DNA from: Stercorarius parasiticus
Lineage: Eukaryota > Chordata > Aves > Charadriiformes > Stercorariidae
Direction: 5' to 3'
Assembly (NCBI GenBank): GCA_013396915.1
Contig: VWZL01001289.1
Location: 1-64,000 of the forward strand
Length of the DNA: 64,000 bases
The translations under genes and the position numbers were made by a program. Of the stretch, positions 63,885-64,000 are shown piece by piece. Every line of letters begins with the position of its first letter. The stretch's first letter is position 1. A model generated the notes under the pieces. It was not told the DNA's origin. It saw nothing but the letters and a program-made list of their open reading frames with translations, and did not search any database.

Positions 63885-63942
63885 ATAAAAAAGACAGAGA
63901 GAGACAGAGAGAGAGACAGAGAGAGAAAGAGAGACAGAGAGT
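63885..63942 (+). repeat. (GA)n/(GACA)n microsatellite
   Basis: Mixed 'gaga' and 'gacagaga' units over about 58 bp. It is a simple repeat likely to vary in length between individuals. Confidence 0.95.
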
Positions 63943-64000
63943 ATGGCTTTCTCAAACTAGTGAGATGGAAGAAATAAATCAATGACTTCAAGTGTGGAAC

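Noticed and set aside
1..64000. CRISPR arrays, tRNA or rRNA genes, operons, bacterial promoters
   Set aside because: None seen. The vertebrate-type exons and CR1 content make prokaryotic features unexpected, and no cloverleaf or direct-repeat/spacer array was recognised.

Overview
The window reads as a vertebrate nuclear intron landscape and most likely comes from a bird. It is AT-rich, has no operon-like gene packing, and carries several chicken-repeat-1 (CR1) LINE remnants with the avian 3' end motif, plus a solo-LTR-like block. No prokaryotic or viral gene organisation is present. Nearly every open frame of 60-170 codons is a CR1 fragment or a chance frame.

The one real gene I can support is a histone lysine demethylase of the KDM4/JMJD2 family on the minus strand, best matched to KDM4C. 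Five exons with canonical AG/GT borders join into one uninterrupted 213-codon frame: 47269-47450, 46209-46425, 45194-45270, 25976-26031 and 22763-22871, in 5' to 3' order. They encode the linker before the PHD finger, the PHD finger, and the first part of the extended PHD finger. The JmjN/JmjC catalytic exons would lie beyond the right edge, and the rest of the ePHD and the Tudor domains beyond the left edge. Two further exon candidates (52755-52844 and 63011-63099) are tentative. KDM4C lies in the human 9p block that corresponds to the avian Z chromosome, so Z linkage is a reasonable inference, not something the sequence shows.

Layout: 1-304 is a CR1 with a second CR1 nested in it. 2600-4700 is an internally deleted minus-strand CR1 that keeps ORF1 esterase, endonuclease and reverse-transcriptase pieces. 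8936-12085 and 12087-15236 are an almost perfect 3,150-bp tandem duplication, each copy with the same decayed plus-strand CR1, separated by a single N. 15237-45193 holds long introns around the two downstream exons, with an assembly gap (31345-31418), an old CR1 relic, an unexplained open frame near 34.3-34.7 kb, an LTR-like block (38759-39315) and two abutting CR1 fragments (41740-43950). 45194-47450 is the exon cluster. 47451-64000 is mostly intron, with three copies of an unrecognised repeat containing about 53-59 bp sub-units (54.2, 56.6 and 57.7 kb).

I found no convincing new biological system. The observations most worth checking are the tandem duplication with its single-N junction (probably a false assembly duplication), the unrecognised repeat family with variable internal units, and two orphan open frames in introns.
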